Shown: one piece after another, positions 9,677 to 19,363 of the stretch
Layout of the letters: each line of letters starts with the position of its first letter
How positions within the stretch are numbered: position 1 is the first letter of the stretch
Assembly (NCBI RefSeq): GCF_002252155.1
Contig: NZ_NEFD01000006.1
Span: 62,001 to 126,000, forward strand
DNA: 64,000 nucleotides
Reading direction: 5' to 3'
Origin: Wohlfahrtiimonas sp. G9077
Lineage (GTDB): Bacteria; Pseudomonadota; Gammaproteobacteria; Cardiobacteriales; Wohlfahrtiimonadaceae
Position numbers and translations under genes: made by a program
The notes under the pieces: model-generated
What the model was told of the DNA's origin: nothing
Databases searched by the model: none
The model's input: the letters and a program-made list of their open reading frames with translations, nothing else

Positions 9677-12259
9677 ATGAAACCTGCGTATCATCATAGC
9701 GATGTTGAAAAGAGTGCCCAATCCTACTGGGAAAATCATCAAACCTTTAAAGTTGCCGACCATGTGGAAGGAAAAGAGAACTACTATTGTCTCTCCATGT
9801 TCCCATATCCATCTGGCCGACTGCACATGGGGCATGTTCGCAACTACACCATTGGTGATGTGATGAGCCGTTACATGAGCATGAAGGGCTACAATGTGCT
9901 TCAGCCAATGGGTTGGGATGCGTTTGGTATGCCAGCTGAAAATGCGGCCATTGACAATAAAGTCTCACCTTATGAGTGGACGAAAAAGAACATTGACTAC
10001 ATGAAAAACCAATTGAAATTATTGGGTTTTGGTTTTGACTGGAGTCGTGAAATCACCACGTGTGAACCTTCTTATTATGGTTGGGAGCAGTGGTTATTCA
10101 CTAAATTGTATGAAAAAGGCATCATTTACCGCAAAAACGGCATTGTGAACTGGGATCCGATTGATCAAACCGTATTGGCCAATGAGCAAGTGATCGATGG
10201 TAAAGGTTGGCGTTCTGGTGCGGATGTTGAACGCCGTGAAATTCCGATGTATTACTTTAGAATCACCGATTATGCCGAAGAGTTGTTGGATGATTTGGAA
10301 ACGTTGACCGATTGGCCGTTGCAAGTCAAAATCATGCAAAAAAACTGGATCGGTAAATCACAAGGGATGGAAATTGGCTTCCCGTATGAAGATGGCGTGA
10401 TGAAAGTGTTCACAACGCGTCCTGATACATTGATGGGCGTGAGCTATGTGGCTGTGGCACCTGAGCATCCGATTGCCCAGAAAGCGGCACAAAATAATCC
10501 AGAGTTACAAGCATTTATTGATGCGTGTAAAAAAGGTGGCACAAACGAAGCGGACATCGCCACGCAAGAGAAAAAAGGGATGGCAACGGGCGCATTTGTT
10601 CAGCATCCAATCACAGGTGAAGATTTACCGGTATGGGTGGCGAATTATGTGATCATTACATACGGTGAAGGCGCTGTGATGGCTGTGCCTGCCCATGATG
10701 AACGTGACTTTGAATTTGCCACAAAATATGGTTTACCCATCAAACCTGTGATTGAAAACAAGGCACAAGATCAAAGCTACACCACATGGCATGCAGAATA
10801 TGCAGAGCATGGCGCGCTCATCAATTCAGGTGAATTCAATGGCTTAACATTTGATGATGCGATTGCTGCAATTGCAAAATTCTTGGCAGCTAAACAATTG
10901 GGTGAAATCAAAACGCAATATCGTCTACGCGATTGGGGGATTTCTCGTCAGCGTTATTGGGGTTGTCCAATTCCGATCATTCATTGTGAATGCTGTGGCG
11001 ATGTGCCAGTACCTGAACAAGATTTGCCGGTGGTGTTACCGAATGATTTGATTCCTGATGGTTCAGGCAACCCATTGAATAAATTGGACAGCTTTGTCAA
11101 TACAACGTGTCCAAAATGTGGTGCACCTGCTCGCCGCGAAACCGATACCATGGATACCTTTATGGACTCTTCTTGGTATTATGCGCGCTTTGCATCCTAC
11201 GATTGCCAAACGGCGATGTTAGATGAGCGTGCAGAACAGTGGTTGCCTGTGGATCAATACATTGGCGGCATTGAGCATGCGATTTTACACTTATTGTACT
11301 CACGCTTTTTCCATAAATTGATGCGCGATGAAGGTTTATTGGGTGATCCTGCGAAAGCGCCGAAAGAACCGTTTAAAGCATTATTGACGCAAGGAATGGT
11401 GATTTCACCTTCATTCTATCGTCATACAGCGTCTGGTTACACATGGTACAACTTAGATGATGTGACGCCTGTGGTGGAAGATGGTCAAACCACTTACATC
11501 TTAAAAGCCGATGGCCAACCTGTGACGTTTGGCGGCGTACAAAAAATGAGTAAGTCGAAAAACAATGGTGTGGATCCTGAATCCATCATCAATGAATTTG
11601 GTGCAGATACTGCGCGCTTATTCATGATGTTCAGTGCACCACCTGAGCAATCTTTAGAATGGTCAGTCTCTGGTGTAGAAGGGGCGCAGCGCTTCTTAAA
11701 ACGCTTATGGACATTTGGTTACGAATGGCAAGATTCATTGGCTAAAGTGGTTGAATTTGCACCTTCGCACAAAGCATCTAAAGACATTCGTCGCGTGGTG
11801 CATGCTGAATTGAAAAAAGCATTGTTTGACTATGATCGTCATCAGTACAACACTGTGATTTCTGCATGTATGAAGATGTTAAATGCCCTTGGCGAGTTAG
11901 ATGATTCACAAGAAGCGATGTATGTGCGCAATGAGGGTTTTTCCATCATGCTTCGTTTGTTGTACCCGATTGTGCCGCATATTGTGCATGAGTTGTGGAC
12001 GAACATTTATCACAGCAAAATTGAAGATCAAGCATTACCAACCGTGGATGAATCTGTATTGGTGTTAGATGAAATCAATTATGTTGTGCAAGTCAATGGT
12101 AAATTGCGCGGTGAGTTTGTGATTGCAGCCTCTGCACCTAAAGAAGAAGTGGAAGCAATGGCTTTAGCGAATGAAGCCGCTCAGCGCCATTTAGAAGGCT
12201 TAAACGTTCTAAAAGTGATCGTGGTGCCTAAAAAATTGGTGAACATCGTGGCAAAATAA
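9677..12259 (+). CDS. leuS: Leucyl-tRNA synthetase
   Basis: 860 residues, normal for a bacterial class Ia LeuRS. The HIGH motif appears as [11 protein letters not shown] near residue 50 and the KMSKS loop as QKMSKSKNN near residue 625. Between them are the CP1 editing domain ([10 protein letters not shown], the threonine-rich editing site) and a zinc-binding segment (CECC ... CPKC). The anticodon-binding and C-terminal domains are complete, ending in [10 protein letters not shown]. It charges tRNA-Leu and hydrolyses mischarged tRNA. It is monocistronic: a terminator follows directly and the neighbours are divergent or convergent. Confidence 0.98.
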   Translation: MKPAYHHSDVEKSAQSYWENHQTFKVADHVEGKENYYCLSMFPYPSGRLHMGHVRNYTIGDVMSRYMSMKGYNVLQPMGWDAFGMPAENAAIDNKVSPYEWTKKNIDYMKNQLKLLGFGFDWSREITTCEPSYYGWEQWLFTKLYEKGIIYRKNGIVNWDPIDQTVLANEQVIDGKGWRSGADVERREIPMYYFRITDYAEELLDDLETLTDWPLQVKIMQKNWIGKSQGMEIGFPYEDGVMKVFTTRPDTLMGVSYVAVAPEHPIAQKAAQNNPELQAFIDACKKGGTNEADIATQEKKGMATGAFVQHPITGEDLPVWVANYVIITYGEGAVMAVPAHDERDFEFATKYGLPIKPVIENKAQDQSYTTWHAEYAEHGALINSGEFNGLTFDDAIAAIAKFLAAKQLGEIKTQYRLRDWGISRQRYWGCPIPIIHCECCGDVPVPEQDLPVVLPNDLIPDGSGNPLNKLDSFVNTTCPKCGAPARRETDTMDTFMDSSWYYARFASYDCQTAMLDERAEQWLPVDQYIGGIEHAILHLLYSRFFHKLMRDEGLLGDPAKAPKEPFKALLTQGMVISPSFYRHTASGYTWYNLDDVTPVVEDGQTTYILKADGQPVTFGGVQKMSKSKNNGVDPESIINEFGADTARLFMMFSAPPEQSLEWSVSGVEGAQRFLKRLWTFGYEWQDSLAKVVEFAPSHKASKDIRRVVHAELKKALFDYDRHQYNTVISACMKMLNALGELDDSQEAMYVRNEGFSIMLRLLYPIVPHIVHELWTNIYHSKIEDQALPTVDESVLVLDEINYVVQVNGKLRGEFVIAASAPKEEVEAMALANEAAQRHLEGLNVLKVIVVPKKLVNIVAK

Positions 12260-12285
12260 TGCTTTGATGTCACTTCAATAGAGCG

Positions 12286-12316
12286 ATCCACCTCAACATT
12301 TGAGGTGGATTTTTTT
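12286..12316 (+). terminator. Rho-independent terminator of leuS
   Basis: A perfect 11-bp stem (12286-12296 with 12300-12310) with a three-base loop is followed by six T. The T run overlaps the last bases of the convergent ampG gene. Confidence 0.92.
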
Positions 12317-13592
12317 ATGTCCTTTTATGTGCCAAATCCTGCACACTTTTGCGGATGCCCACCAACGCACACAATGCCGGCACGAATAAAAAGGCAGTAA
12401 AAATAAAGAAGTTTTGCCAGCCATAATCTTCCACTGCAAAGCCTGAAAATGAGCCGAAAATGCGTAAGGCAAAGGCGGCCAGCGCACTGAGCATGGCGTA
12501 TTGCGTGGCAGAGTAGGATTGATTACACAATAAGCTTAAATAAGTGATGAACACTGCACTGGCAAAGCCGCCAATGAAGTTTTCCAAGGAGATCGCAAGC
12601 GTTAAAGAGAGCGTTGTGGGGTCATGAAGAATCCATAAATAACCAAGATTCGTTAATCCCACCAAAACGGCAGAGACAACCAAGGCTTGATATAGGCTGA
12701 TGCGGCTGATGATTTGTGCAGATAATAGGGCGCCAATCAATGTGGCAATGAGTCCATAAACTTTACTGATCAAGCCAATTTGTGCACCGGTGTAGCCCAT
12801 TTCATTGTAAAAAGCGGAGATGAGCACGCCTGCAATGGCATCGGGCATTTTAAAGAGAATGATGAACAGTAAAATCCATGCTGCTTGTGGGCGGCTCATG
12901 AAGTTCTTTAAGGGCACAATGATGTACTGTAAAACCGTTTCTAAGGCGGTACGCTGAGCTTCAATGGCGTGAACGGTGGTTTGGTTTGTCTCTTTGACAA
13001 AGAGCAGCGTTGAGAGCGTCATGAGGCCAAATAGCGCCGCGATCAGCATAAAAATGGTGGGCCAGGCAATGAAGTCTGCTGCATATAAGACAGCGGCACC
13101 CATCAACAGCATCGCAATGCGGTAGGTGACTTGTGATAAGCCTGAGCCATAAGATTGCTCTTGCGACGTTAAGTAATCGATGCGATAAGCATCAATCACA
13201 ATGTCTTGGCTTGCTGATGCTGTGGCCAATAAAAAGATGAGCAAAGAGATGATGCCAATGTCATCTTTTGGATTCACAAAGGCAAGGGCGATGAAAATGA
13301 GGGTCAATAACGCTTGAAAAAGTACAATCCAGCTCTTTCTGCGGCCTAAATGCTTCAGTAGCCAAGGGCGTTTTTGATCCAGCCACGGTGCCCAGATGAA
13401 TTTAAACACATAGGGCAAACCTGTTAGGCTCATCAGGCCAATGCTTTTTTTGTCGATGCCATAAACCGAGAGCCAATAGGTCAAGGTCGAGAGCGTCATC
13501 AAAATGGGTAAGCCTGATGCAAAGCTTAAAAATCCCACCGTTAGGATTTTAGGAGAAAGATAGGGTTTCAGTCCTTGCATCAGTGCATTCAT
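12315..13592 (-). CDS. ampG: AmpG-type muropeptide permease (MFS)
   Basis: 425 residues with about 12 hydrophobic helices. The N-terminus has the AmpG pattern: FASGLPILMTLSTLTYWL, LTGLPYVFKFIWAPWLD and LGRRKSWI. ASASQDIVIDAYRID in the second quarter is also strongly conserved in AmpG. The family imports GlcNAc-anhydroMurNAc peptides from the periplasm for wall recycling and feeds beta-lactamase induction in some species. It is shorter than E. coli AmpG (491) and lacks its C-terminal extra helices. The gene starts three bases after speG, so it is the last gene of an operon. Confidence 0.85.
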   Translation of the reverse strand: MNALMQGLKPYLSPKILTVGFLSFASGLPILMTLSTLTYWLSVYGIDKKSIGLMSLTGLPYVFKFIWAPWLDQKRPWLLKHLGRRKSWIVLFQALLTLIFIALAFVNPKDDIGIISLLIFLLATASASQDIVIDAYRIDYLTSQEQSYGSGLSQVTYRIAMLLMGAAVLYAADFIAWPTIFMLIAALFGLMTLSTLLFVKETNQTTVHAIEAQRTALETVLQYIIVPLKNFMSRPQAAWILLFIILFKMPDAIAGVLISAFYNEMGYTGAQIGLISKVYGLIATLIGALLSAQIISRISLYQALVVSAVLVGLTNLGYLWILHDPTTLSLTLAISLENFIGGFASAVFITYLSLLCNQSYSATQYAMLSALAAFALRIFGSFSGFAVEDYGWQNFFIFTAFLFVPALCALVGIRKSVQDLAHKRT

Positions 13593-13595
13593 GCG

Positions 13596-14120
13596 TTATA
13601 GCCCCAATTTACGGTATTCATCTTGAAAAATGCACATGCGAATGGCATTGCGATACGCGCCGGCTGAGAAAAATTCATGGCGCAATGTCCCTTCGATGCT
13701 AAAGCCCAGTTTAGAGTAGATGTGGATGGCTTTTTCATTGGCTTCATCCACCACTAAATAGAGCTTATATAAGTTGAGGGTGAAAAATGCATAATCCATC
13801 GCCAATTTTGTGGCATGGCGCGCATAACCTTGGCCTTGGTGACCTGGGGCAATGATGATTTGAAATTCCGCGCGGCGATGGGTGTAATCAATTTCCACCA
13901 ATTCAACCAAACCAATGCGCGACTCTTCATCGGCCAGCTGTAAGATGAAGCGGCGCTCACTTTTATCATGAATGTGCTTATCATACAGGTCAGAGAGCTC
14001 TAAGAATGATTCATAGGGCTCCTCAAACCAATAGCGCATGATGGAGGCATTGTTGTCTAAATGATGAATGAAACGAAGGTCCTCTTTTTCTAAAGGACGA
14101 ATGCGAAGATTGTTGCTCAT
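13596..14120 (-). CDS. speG: Spermidine N1-acetyltransferase SpeG
   Basis: 174 residues of one GNAT domain. Long stretches are nearly identical to E. coli SpeG as I know it: [54 protein letters not shown] (acetyl-CoA loop) and [11 protein letters not shown]. SpeG acetylates spermidine and spermine with acetyl-CoA to prevent toxicity when polyamines are high; the enzyme is a dodecamer with an allosteric spermine site. It lies between the SH3 protein (19-base gap) and ampG (three-base gap). No polyamine gene is nearby. Confidence 0.95.
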   Translation of the reverse strand: MSNNLRIRPLEKEDLRFIHHLDNNASIMRYWFEEPYESFLELSDLYDKHIHDKSERRFILQLADEESRIGLVELVEIDYTHRRAEFQIIIAPGHQGQGYARHATKLAMDYAFFTLNLYKLYLVVDEANEKAIHIYSKLGFSIEGTLRHEFFSAGAYRNAIRMCIFQDEYRKLGL

Positions 14121-14139
14121 AAGGCTTCCTTAAAGTGAA

Positions 14140-14826
14140 TTAGTAACGGCTCCATTTGCGTTTTTGGTTGCGATAGCGCAATAGGCGCGGCAAGATAGAG
14201 GTGCCAAGGAGGATGCCGGCAAATAAAATGCTTGCCCCTTTGAGCCACTCATCGCTGCGCTTATTCTCTTTGAGGGTAAAGTTTTCGCTTTTGAGTTGTT
14301 TTAACTCAAGGGCTTGCTGCATATTGCGTTCGGTGAGCACTTGATTGTCGTTGTCGATGTCCACAGCATTTTTATTGATCTGCTCTAAATATGTGACGCG
14401 ATTGGTTTGCACATCTAAGGCTTGCTCTAATTTCTTTTGATTCTCTTTAAGGGCATTGATCAGATGATCTTTCTCTTCGGTCTCTTTTTGTAGGGCATTG
14501 ATCTTTTTTTGTAGGGGTTCGAACTCTTCTTTGGCCATCTCCACGAATTCACGGGCAGCCGGTTCATCCATCACAAAACTTTTATGGATCCATCCGCGGG
14601 ATTTATTGTCACCATAAATCACATCATAATGCTGGCGATTTTCTCCCACAATGGTGAGCTTTTCACCGGCTGTGAGCATTTTGACGATGCGGCTGGTTTC
14701 ATTGGCAGCAGAGCGAATAGGTGCTTGTAATTGATCCGTCACATATTTGACATTGTTTTGCGCATGGGCAGATGTCAATAAAAGTGTGAGGGATAATAAG
14801 GGGATGAGAGATTGACGTAGCTGCAT
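14140..14826 (-). CDS. SH3-domain membrane protein, YgiM/TIGR04211 type
   Basis: 228 residues. A signal peptide (SLIPLLSLTLLLTSAHA) is followed by a bacterial SH3 domain at residues 25-90 (VKYVTDQLQAPIRSA, GWIHKSFV), a coiled coil at about 95-190 (heptads of Leu and charged residues) and one membrane helix near the C-terminus (ILFAGILLGTSILP), with a basic tail. This is the order of E. coli YgiM. The role is unknown; the SH3 domain suggests contact with cell-wall peptides, which would suit the shared operon with ampG, but that is inference. Confidence 0.82.
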   Translation of the reverse strand: MQLRQSLIPLLSLTLLLTSAHAQNNVKYVTDQLQAPIRSAANETSRIVKMLTAGEKLTIVGENRQHYDVIYGDNKSRGWIHKSFVMDEPAAREFVEMAKEEFEPLQKKINALQKETEEKDHLINALKENQKKLEQALDVQTNRVTYLEQINKNAVDIDNDNQVLTERNMQQALELKQLKSENFTLKENKRSDEWLKGASILFAGILLGTSILPRLLRYRNQKRKWSRY

Positions 14827-14915
14827 TCTATTCCTTAATGTTCTAGACCTAAAGGAAAGGCATTATAAACATAAATGAGGGAGATTGCAGCATGTATTGT
14901 CAGGGCGACTCAAGA

Positions 14916-14992
14916 TGGTGGGCCTTGTTGGACTTGAACCAACGACCACTCGATTATGAGTCGAGCGCTCTAACCAACTGAGCTAAAGGCCC
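14916..14992 (-). tRNA. tRNA-Ile2 (CAU anticodon; alternatively elongator Met)
   Basis: A 77-base tRNA with encoded CCA. Acceptor GGGCCTT pairs with AAGGCCC, the D arm has AGCTCAGTTGGTTAGAGC, the anticodon stem CTCGA/TCGAG holds the loop CTCATAA (anticodon CAU), and the T arm is TTGGTTCAAGTCCAA. The anticodon arm and the GGTCG...GGTTCAAGTCC part resemble E. coli ileX rather than metT, so this is probably the isoleucine tRNA whose C34 is changed to lysidine by TilS to read AUA. Confidence 0.93.
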
Positions 14993-15000
14993 AAGAGATA

Positions 15001-15077
15001 TGGTAGGCATAAATGGACTCGAACCATCGACCCCCACCATGTCAAGGTGGTGCTCTAACCAACTGAGCTATATGCCT
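15001..15077 (-). tRNA. tRNA-Val (GAC)
   Basis: A 77-base tRNA with encoded CCA. Acceptor AGGCATA pairs with TATGCCT; the anticodon stem CCACC/GGTGG encloses TTGACAT (anticodon GAC); T arm GATGGTTCGAGTCCATT. The anticodon arm and T arm are very close to E. coli valV/valW. It lies eight bases upstream of the Ile2 tRNA and is in the same transcript. Confidence 0.97.
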
Positions 15078-15096
15078 ATGAGTAAATAGGGGTGTG

Positions 15097-15125
15097 ATTA
15101 TATCGGTTACTTTTCAAAGTAGCAA
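15097..15125 (-). promoter_or_regulatory. Sigma-70 promoter of the tRNA-Val/tRNA-Ile2 transcript
   Basis: On the minus strand TTGCTA (15125-15120) and TATAAT (15102-15097) are separated by exactly 17 bases. Transcription would begin near 15090, about 13 bases before the tRNA-Val 5' end. Confidence 0.85.
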
Positions 15126-15163
15126 GCTTTAAAATCGCACATTAATTATCCATATCTGTTAGC

Positions 15164-16129
15164 TTATTGAATCTCTAGCATAATTTTGCCAATATGCTCG
15201 CTCGATTCCATCAAATCATGGGCTTTTGCGGCATCTTCTAAGGGGAAAACAGCATGAATGATGGGTTTAAATTCACCATTTTCCACAAGTGGCATCACTT
15301 TTTCTTTTAATGCACTTGTGATCGCCGCTTTAAAAGGAATTTCACGGGCACGCAATTTACTGCCTGTTAACGTTAAACGTTTTCCCATGATTTTGAGTAA
15401 ATTACACTCCACTTTAAAGCCCTTCATGGCATTGATATACACAAGGCGTCCTTCAATATTCATCACATTGAGATTTTTATTGAAGTAATCGCCGCCGATG
15501 ATGTCAAGCATCACATCCACTTCACTGAAGGCCGCTTCAAAGTCTTCTGTTTTATAGTTGACAGCTTTGGCCCCTAATGATTCACAAAAGGCTTTTTTAG
15601 CATCGCTGCCCACAGTTGTGAAGACAGCTTTGGCACCAAATAAGCGCGTCAATTGAATGGCGGTGATGCCAATGCCGCTAGTGCCACCGTGAACCATAAA
15701 GGTTTCACCGGCTTTGAATTGTCCGCGGTCAAACACATTGCTCCAAACGGTGTATAACGTCTCTGGCAATGAGGCTGCTTCAATGAAAGAGAGATTGTCT
15801 GGTTTGCGGATGCACATGACGCTTGGGGCTGTCACATATTCAGCATAACCACCACCTGTTAATAATGTAAAGACGGCATCGCCCACTTGCCAATCGGTGA
15901 CATCGCTGCCCACCGCTTCAATGATGCCGCAGACTTCTAAGCCCAAGATGTCAGCAATGATGCCTTCAGGAACGGGATAGTTGCCCTTGCGCTGACTGAC
16001 ATCTAAACGATTAATGCCGGCCGCTTTCACTTTAATCAACACTTCATCGGCTTTAACCTCGGGGATGGGGTGCGATTCAATTTTAAGGACGGAAGAATCA
16101 CCAAACTCTGTAATCACCATTGCTTTCAT
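15164..16129 (-). CDS. NAD(P)H quinone oxidoreductase, zinc-free MDR family (PIG3/QOR type)
   Basis: 321 residues of the medium-chain dehydrogenase/reductase fold: a GroES-like N-terminal half (VKAAGINRLDVSQRKGNYP, LGLEVCGIIEAVGSDV) and a Rossmann half with MVHGGTSGIGITAIQL. The zinc-ligand cysteines of alcohol dehydrogenases are absent, and the sequence follows the TP53I3/PIG3-like quinone oxidoreductases that use NADPH. The physiological quinone is unknown. The 30 bases between its start and the end of ttcA suggest the two are cotranscribed (ttcA first). Confidence 0.88.
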   Translation of the reverse strand: MKAMVITEFGDSSVLKIESHPIPEVKADEVLIKVKAAGINRLDVSQRKGNYPVPEGIIADILGLEVCGIIEAVGSDVTDWQVGDAVFTLLTGGGYAEYVTAPSVMCIRKPDNLSFIEAASLPETLYTVWSNVFDRGQFKAGETFMVHGGTSGIGITAIQLTRLFGAKAVFTTVGSDAKKAFCESLGAKAVNYKTEDFEAAFSEVDVMLDIIGGDYFNKNLNVMNIEGRLVYINAMKGFKVECNLLKIMGKRLTLTGSKLRAREIPFKAAITSALKEKVMPLVENGEFKPIIHAVFPLEDAAKAHDLMESSEHIGKIMLEIQ

Positions 16130-16159
16130 GGATTGTCTCCTTGGGGGTTTATTGTGTCA

Positions 16160-16993
16160 TTATGATGCCAACCAATTTGGGGTGGCGCTTTGGGTATTTT
16201 GATCCTCTTTGACGGTGAAATTCACAAAGTCAAAGAGTTCTGTGTCAGCCAATTGAGAAGGGCGCACATTTTTAATGGCACGGAAAATGTTCTCAATGCG
16301 TCCAGGATATTTCTCCTCCCACTCTTGTAGCATCATTTTGGTGGTTTGTCTTTGTAAACCATCTTGTGAGCCACATAAATTGCACGGAATGATGGGGAAT
16401 TCTTTGATGTCTGCATATTTTTGCAAATCACTTTCCGCACAATACGCCAATGGACGAATGAGGATGTTGTCCCCATCATCGCTTTTTAATTTTGGCGGCA
16501 TCGCTTTGAGTGTTGAGCCAAAGAACATGTTCATGAACAACGTTTCTACGATGTCATCGCGGTGATGACCAAGGGCAATTTTATTAAAGCCATTTTCTTT
16601 GGCATAACGGTATAAAATCCCACGACGAAGGCGTGAGCAGAGGCTACATGTGGTTTTGCCTTCTGGCACTAACTCTTTGACCACCGAATAAGTATCTTGC
16701 GTGATGATGTCAAAGGGTACGCCAAGGGCACTTAAATACTCTGGCAATACATGATCAGGAAAGCCCGGTTGCTTTTGATCTAAATTCACCGCAAAGACTT
16801 CAAAATTCACAGGTGCTTTCTCTTTAAGTTTTAAGAGGAGATCAAGCATCGCATAGGAGTCCTTGCCCCCAGATAAGCACACCATGATGCGATCGCCATC
16901 TTCGATCATCTGATAATCCATAATGGCGGTGCCGACTAAACGGCGTAAACGTTTTTCTAATTTTTTCTGTGAAACCGGAACTGATTGAGTCAT
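16160..16993 (-). CDS. ttcA: tRNA 2-thiocytidine(32) synthetase TtcA
   Basis: 277 residues. The PP-loop [14 protein letters not shown] binds [13 protein letters not shown] gives the CxxC cysteines that with a further Cys (in CNLCGSQ) hold the 4Fe-4S cluster of TtcA, and ALGHHRDD is the family signature. The enzyme adds sulfur to C32 of certain tRNAs using an IscS-type persulfide. It is divergent from the MoeB-like/cysteine desulfurase pair at 17101, a sulfur-transfer neighbourhood; whether that desulfurase supplies TtcA is speculation. Confidence 0.95.
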   Translation of the reverse strand: MTQSVPVSQKKLEKRLRRLVGTAIMDYQMIEDGDRIMVCLSGGKDSYAMLDLLLKLKEKAPVNFEVFAVNLDQKQPGFPDHVLPEYLSALGVPFDIITQDTYSVVKELVPEGKTTCSLCSRLRRGILYRYAKENGFNKIALGHHRDDIVETLFMNMFFGSTLKAMPPKLKSDDGDNILIRPLAYCAESDLQKYADIKEFPIIPCNLCGSQDGLQRQTTKMMLQEWEEKYPGRIENIFRAIKNVRPSQLADTELFDFVNFTVKEDQNTQSATPNWLAS

Positions 16994-17100
16994 GATCTAC
17001 CTAAAACAACAAAGGATTAAAAGCCAATAAATGATGCATTCTACCATTTTTTGGGTCATAAGATTATAATGGATCTTTCTTTTGCTGAATATTCCTATCG

Positions 17101-17862
17101 ATGCTAACTGATCATGAATTGCTGCGCTATTCGCGCCACATCCTGTTGTCTGAAATTGATTTAGAGGGGCAACTTTCCATCAAGTCTGCAAAAATATTAG
17201 TGATCGGTTGTGGTGGCTTAGGCAATGCGGTGATTCCGTTATTAGTGGCGGCGGGCGTTGGGCATTTGACCATTGTGGATCACGATGTGGTGGATCTTTC
17301 AAATTTGCAGCGCCAAATTCATTTCACAACAGCAGATTTGACCCATTCAAAAGCTCATGCATTAAAAGCGCACATGCAGGCACTAAACCCTGAAGTGCGG
17401 ATAGATGCCATCGCACAAAAGGCCGATGATGCACTGTTAATGACGCTCGCTAAAGATGTGGACATGATTATCGATTGCACGGACAATTTCACCATTCGCC
17501 AAGCGAATAATCGCATGGCGAATCATTACAATATCCCGCTCATTTCAGGTTCTGCCGTTCGTATGGAAGGGCAATTGGCGGTGTATGATTTTAGATCGCC
17601 CGAAAGTGGTTGTTATCACTGCCTATTTGACGGTGCCCACAGCGATGATGGCAATTGTGCACTCTTTGGGGTATTTGCCCCCATTTTACAGATCATTGGT
17701 GCGATGCAAGCGCAAGAAGCGTTAAAAATCATTGTGGGGATGCCTGTGATGATCAATCGTTTGCGTGTTTACAATGGGGCAACGTGTGAATGGCAAACCT
17801 TCAAATTCAGCAAAAATCCCACCTGTCCCATCTGTTCATCGAACGAGGAAAAGTATGAATAA
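17101..17862 (+). CDS. MoeB/ThiF-family adenylyltransferase
   Basis: 253 residues of an E1-like enzyme: RYSRHILL at the start, nucleotide-binding GCGGLGNAVIPLLVAAGVG, acidic IVDHDVVDLSNLQRQ, the Mg/ATP arginine in the last motif, and IIDCTDNFTIRQ. Two CxxC pairs (CYHC near residue 180 and CPIC near residue 245) would bind the structural zinc. MoeB adenylates MoaD for molybdopterin and ThiF adenylates ThiS for thiamine; the sequence alone does not tell me which. No moaD, moaE or thiS is in the window. It overlaps the next gene by eight bases, so the pair probably act together in activating a carrier protein and loading it with sulfur. Confidence 0.85.
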   Translation: MLTDHELLRYSRHILLSEIDLEGQLSIKSAKILVIGCGGLGNAVIPLLVAAGVGHLTIVDHDVVDLSNLQRQIHFTTADLTHSKAHALKAHMQALNPEVRIDAIAQKADDALLMTLAKDVDMIIDCTDNFTIRQANNRMANHYNIPLISGSAVRMEGQLAVYDFRSPESGCYHCLFDGAHSDDGNCALFGVFAPILQIIGAMQAQEALKIIVGMPVMINRLRVYNGATCEWQTFKFSKNPTCPICSSNEEKYE

Positions 17863-19363
17863 AAAAATTATCTATTTAGATTATGCGGCAACAACACCGC
17901 CCGCACCTGAGGTGGTTGAACAGATGACCTTAGGATTGTCTCAGATCTGGGGCAATGCAAGCAGTGAGCACATTTTAGGTCATGCTGCCCATCGTCATAT
18001 TGATGAGGCTTTGTCTGTGGTGGCAAAATTTCTCAATGTTGAACAAAGCACCTTAACCTTAACCAGTGGCGCCACAGAATCCATTAACCTTGCGTTAAAA
18101 GGTGTGATGCGCGCACAGCGTAAAAAACACATCATTGCCATCACAACAGAGCATAAGGCCACATTAAATACCGTACAAGCATTGGTGAAAGAGGGGTATC
18201 AAGCGACATTTTTAGCCCCCAATGATGCAGGACAAATCACCAAAGAGATGGTGGAAGCTGCCATTACGGATGAAACGGCCATCATCACTTCTTTGTGGGT
18301 CAATAATGAAACGGGTGAGATTTACGACATCGAGGGTTTCAGTGAAGTGGCGCGCCGTCATAAAATTTTACTGCATGTGGATGCCACGCAAGCGATGCCG
18401 CACTTTAAACCTGATTTTTCTTGGGTGGATTTGGCCAGTTTTACGGCGCATAAGATTTATGGCCCTAAAGGCATTGGCGTATTATATCAGCGTGATTTTC
18501 CTAAAATTCCGATGGTGCCTGTGATTGATGGGGCTAAAACAGAGCTTGGGCATCATGTGGGTACGTTGGCGAACCATCAAATCATGGGTCTTGCCCGCGC
18601 GGTGCAGTTATTGCCTGGCCATTACGCCACAGAGCATCAACAAAGTGAAGCGCGCTTAGCGGCGTTACTTGATCATCTTGCACCATATGGCGTGACGCGT
18701 AATGGTAAAGAGGCGCGTTTAACCCCTGCGATTATCAATTTGCATGTGCCCCATATTTATGGGGAAACTTTGATGGCGGCAGTGTCGCAGCTCTGTTTCT
18801 CAAGAGGTTCTGCCTGTAACAGTGATGAGACATTGCCATCCCATGTCCTCACAGAGCTTGGCTATGATGCCAAACATGCGCGTGAAAGTGTGCGCATCAG
18901 TTTAGGGCGTTATCTGTTGGCATTTGATTTTCAGCGGGCGCTCAATGATCTTGGCACTGCGATTGCTCAGCTGCAGCACATTGCTAGGGGCGAGCGCTGC
19001 GCCACTGTATTGCCCGTTGTGCATCAAAAAGGCAGTGACATTCATTTAAAACTGCTCAATCCGCAGGATTTTACGCCCACCCATACATTTACATTAGATC
19101 GCAATGATGTGGTGATTGGTTTAAGCATTCAGCACGATGGCACAAAAGTGACGGATTTATCCATCAAACTGCAAGCCACGCCCTTTATTTTATGGTTCAT
19201 GAATGAGGCGGCCGCTTATTTGCGTGGCAATGAGTTGATCGCGTGGGAGAATTTTAGAATGACCGATGTGATGGAAACAAAAAACGCCCCTCAAAATGAG
19301 TTGCGTTTGGTGATGGTCATTGAAAAATTCATCCGCGAGAGCGGACAAAGTTTAAGCGCTTAG
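17855..19363 (+). CDS. Cysteine desulfurase (class V aminotransferase) fused to a degenerate IscU-like domain
   Basis: 502 residues from the ATG at 17855 (GAGGAAAAG just upstream); the frame is open further upstream but lies within the MoeB-like gene. Residues 1-375 are an IscS/NifS-type desulfurase: YLDYAATTPP, TSGATESINLALKG, PLP lysine in TAHKIYGPKG, and the catalytic Cys in SRGSACNSDETLPS. Residues 395-502 look like IscU/NifU-N by strand pattern (DVVIGLSIQHDGTKVTDLSI ... EAAAYLRGNEL ... TDVMETKNAP), but the three cluster cysteines of IscU are all replaced. The desulfurase should make a persulfide for the adenylated carrier of the preceding gene. The role of the tail is unknown. Confidence 0.82.
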   Translation: MNKKIIYLDYAATTPPAPEVVEQMTLGLSQIWGNASSEHILGHAAHRHIDEALSVVAKFLNVEQSTLTLTSGATESINLALKGVMRAQRKKHIIAITTEHKATLNTVQALVKEGYQATFLAPNDAGQITKEMVEAAITDETAIITSLWVNNETGEIYDIEGFSEVARRHKILLHVDATQAMPHFKPDFSWVDLASFTAHKIYGPKGIGVLYQRDFPKIPMVPVIDGAKTELGHHVGTLANHQIMGLARAVQLLPGHYATEHQQSEARLAALLDHLAPYGVTRNGKEARLTPAIINLHVPHIYGETLMAAVSQLCFSRGSACNSDETLPSHVLTELGYDAKHARESVRISLGRYLLAFDFQRALNDLGTAIAQLQHIARGERCATVLPVVHQKGSDIHLKLLNPQDFTPTHTFTLDRNDVVIGLSIQHDGTKVTDLSIKLQATPFILWFMNEAAAYLRGNELIAWENFRMTDVMETKNAPQNELRLVMVIEKFIRESGQSLSA

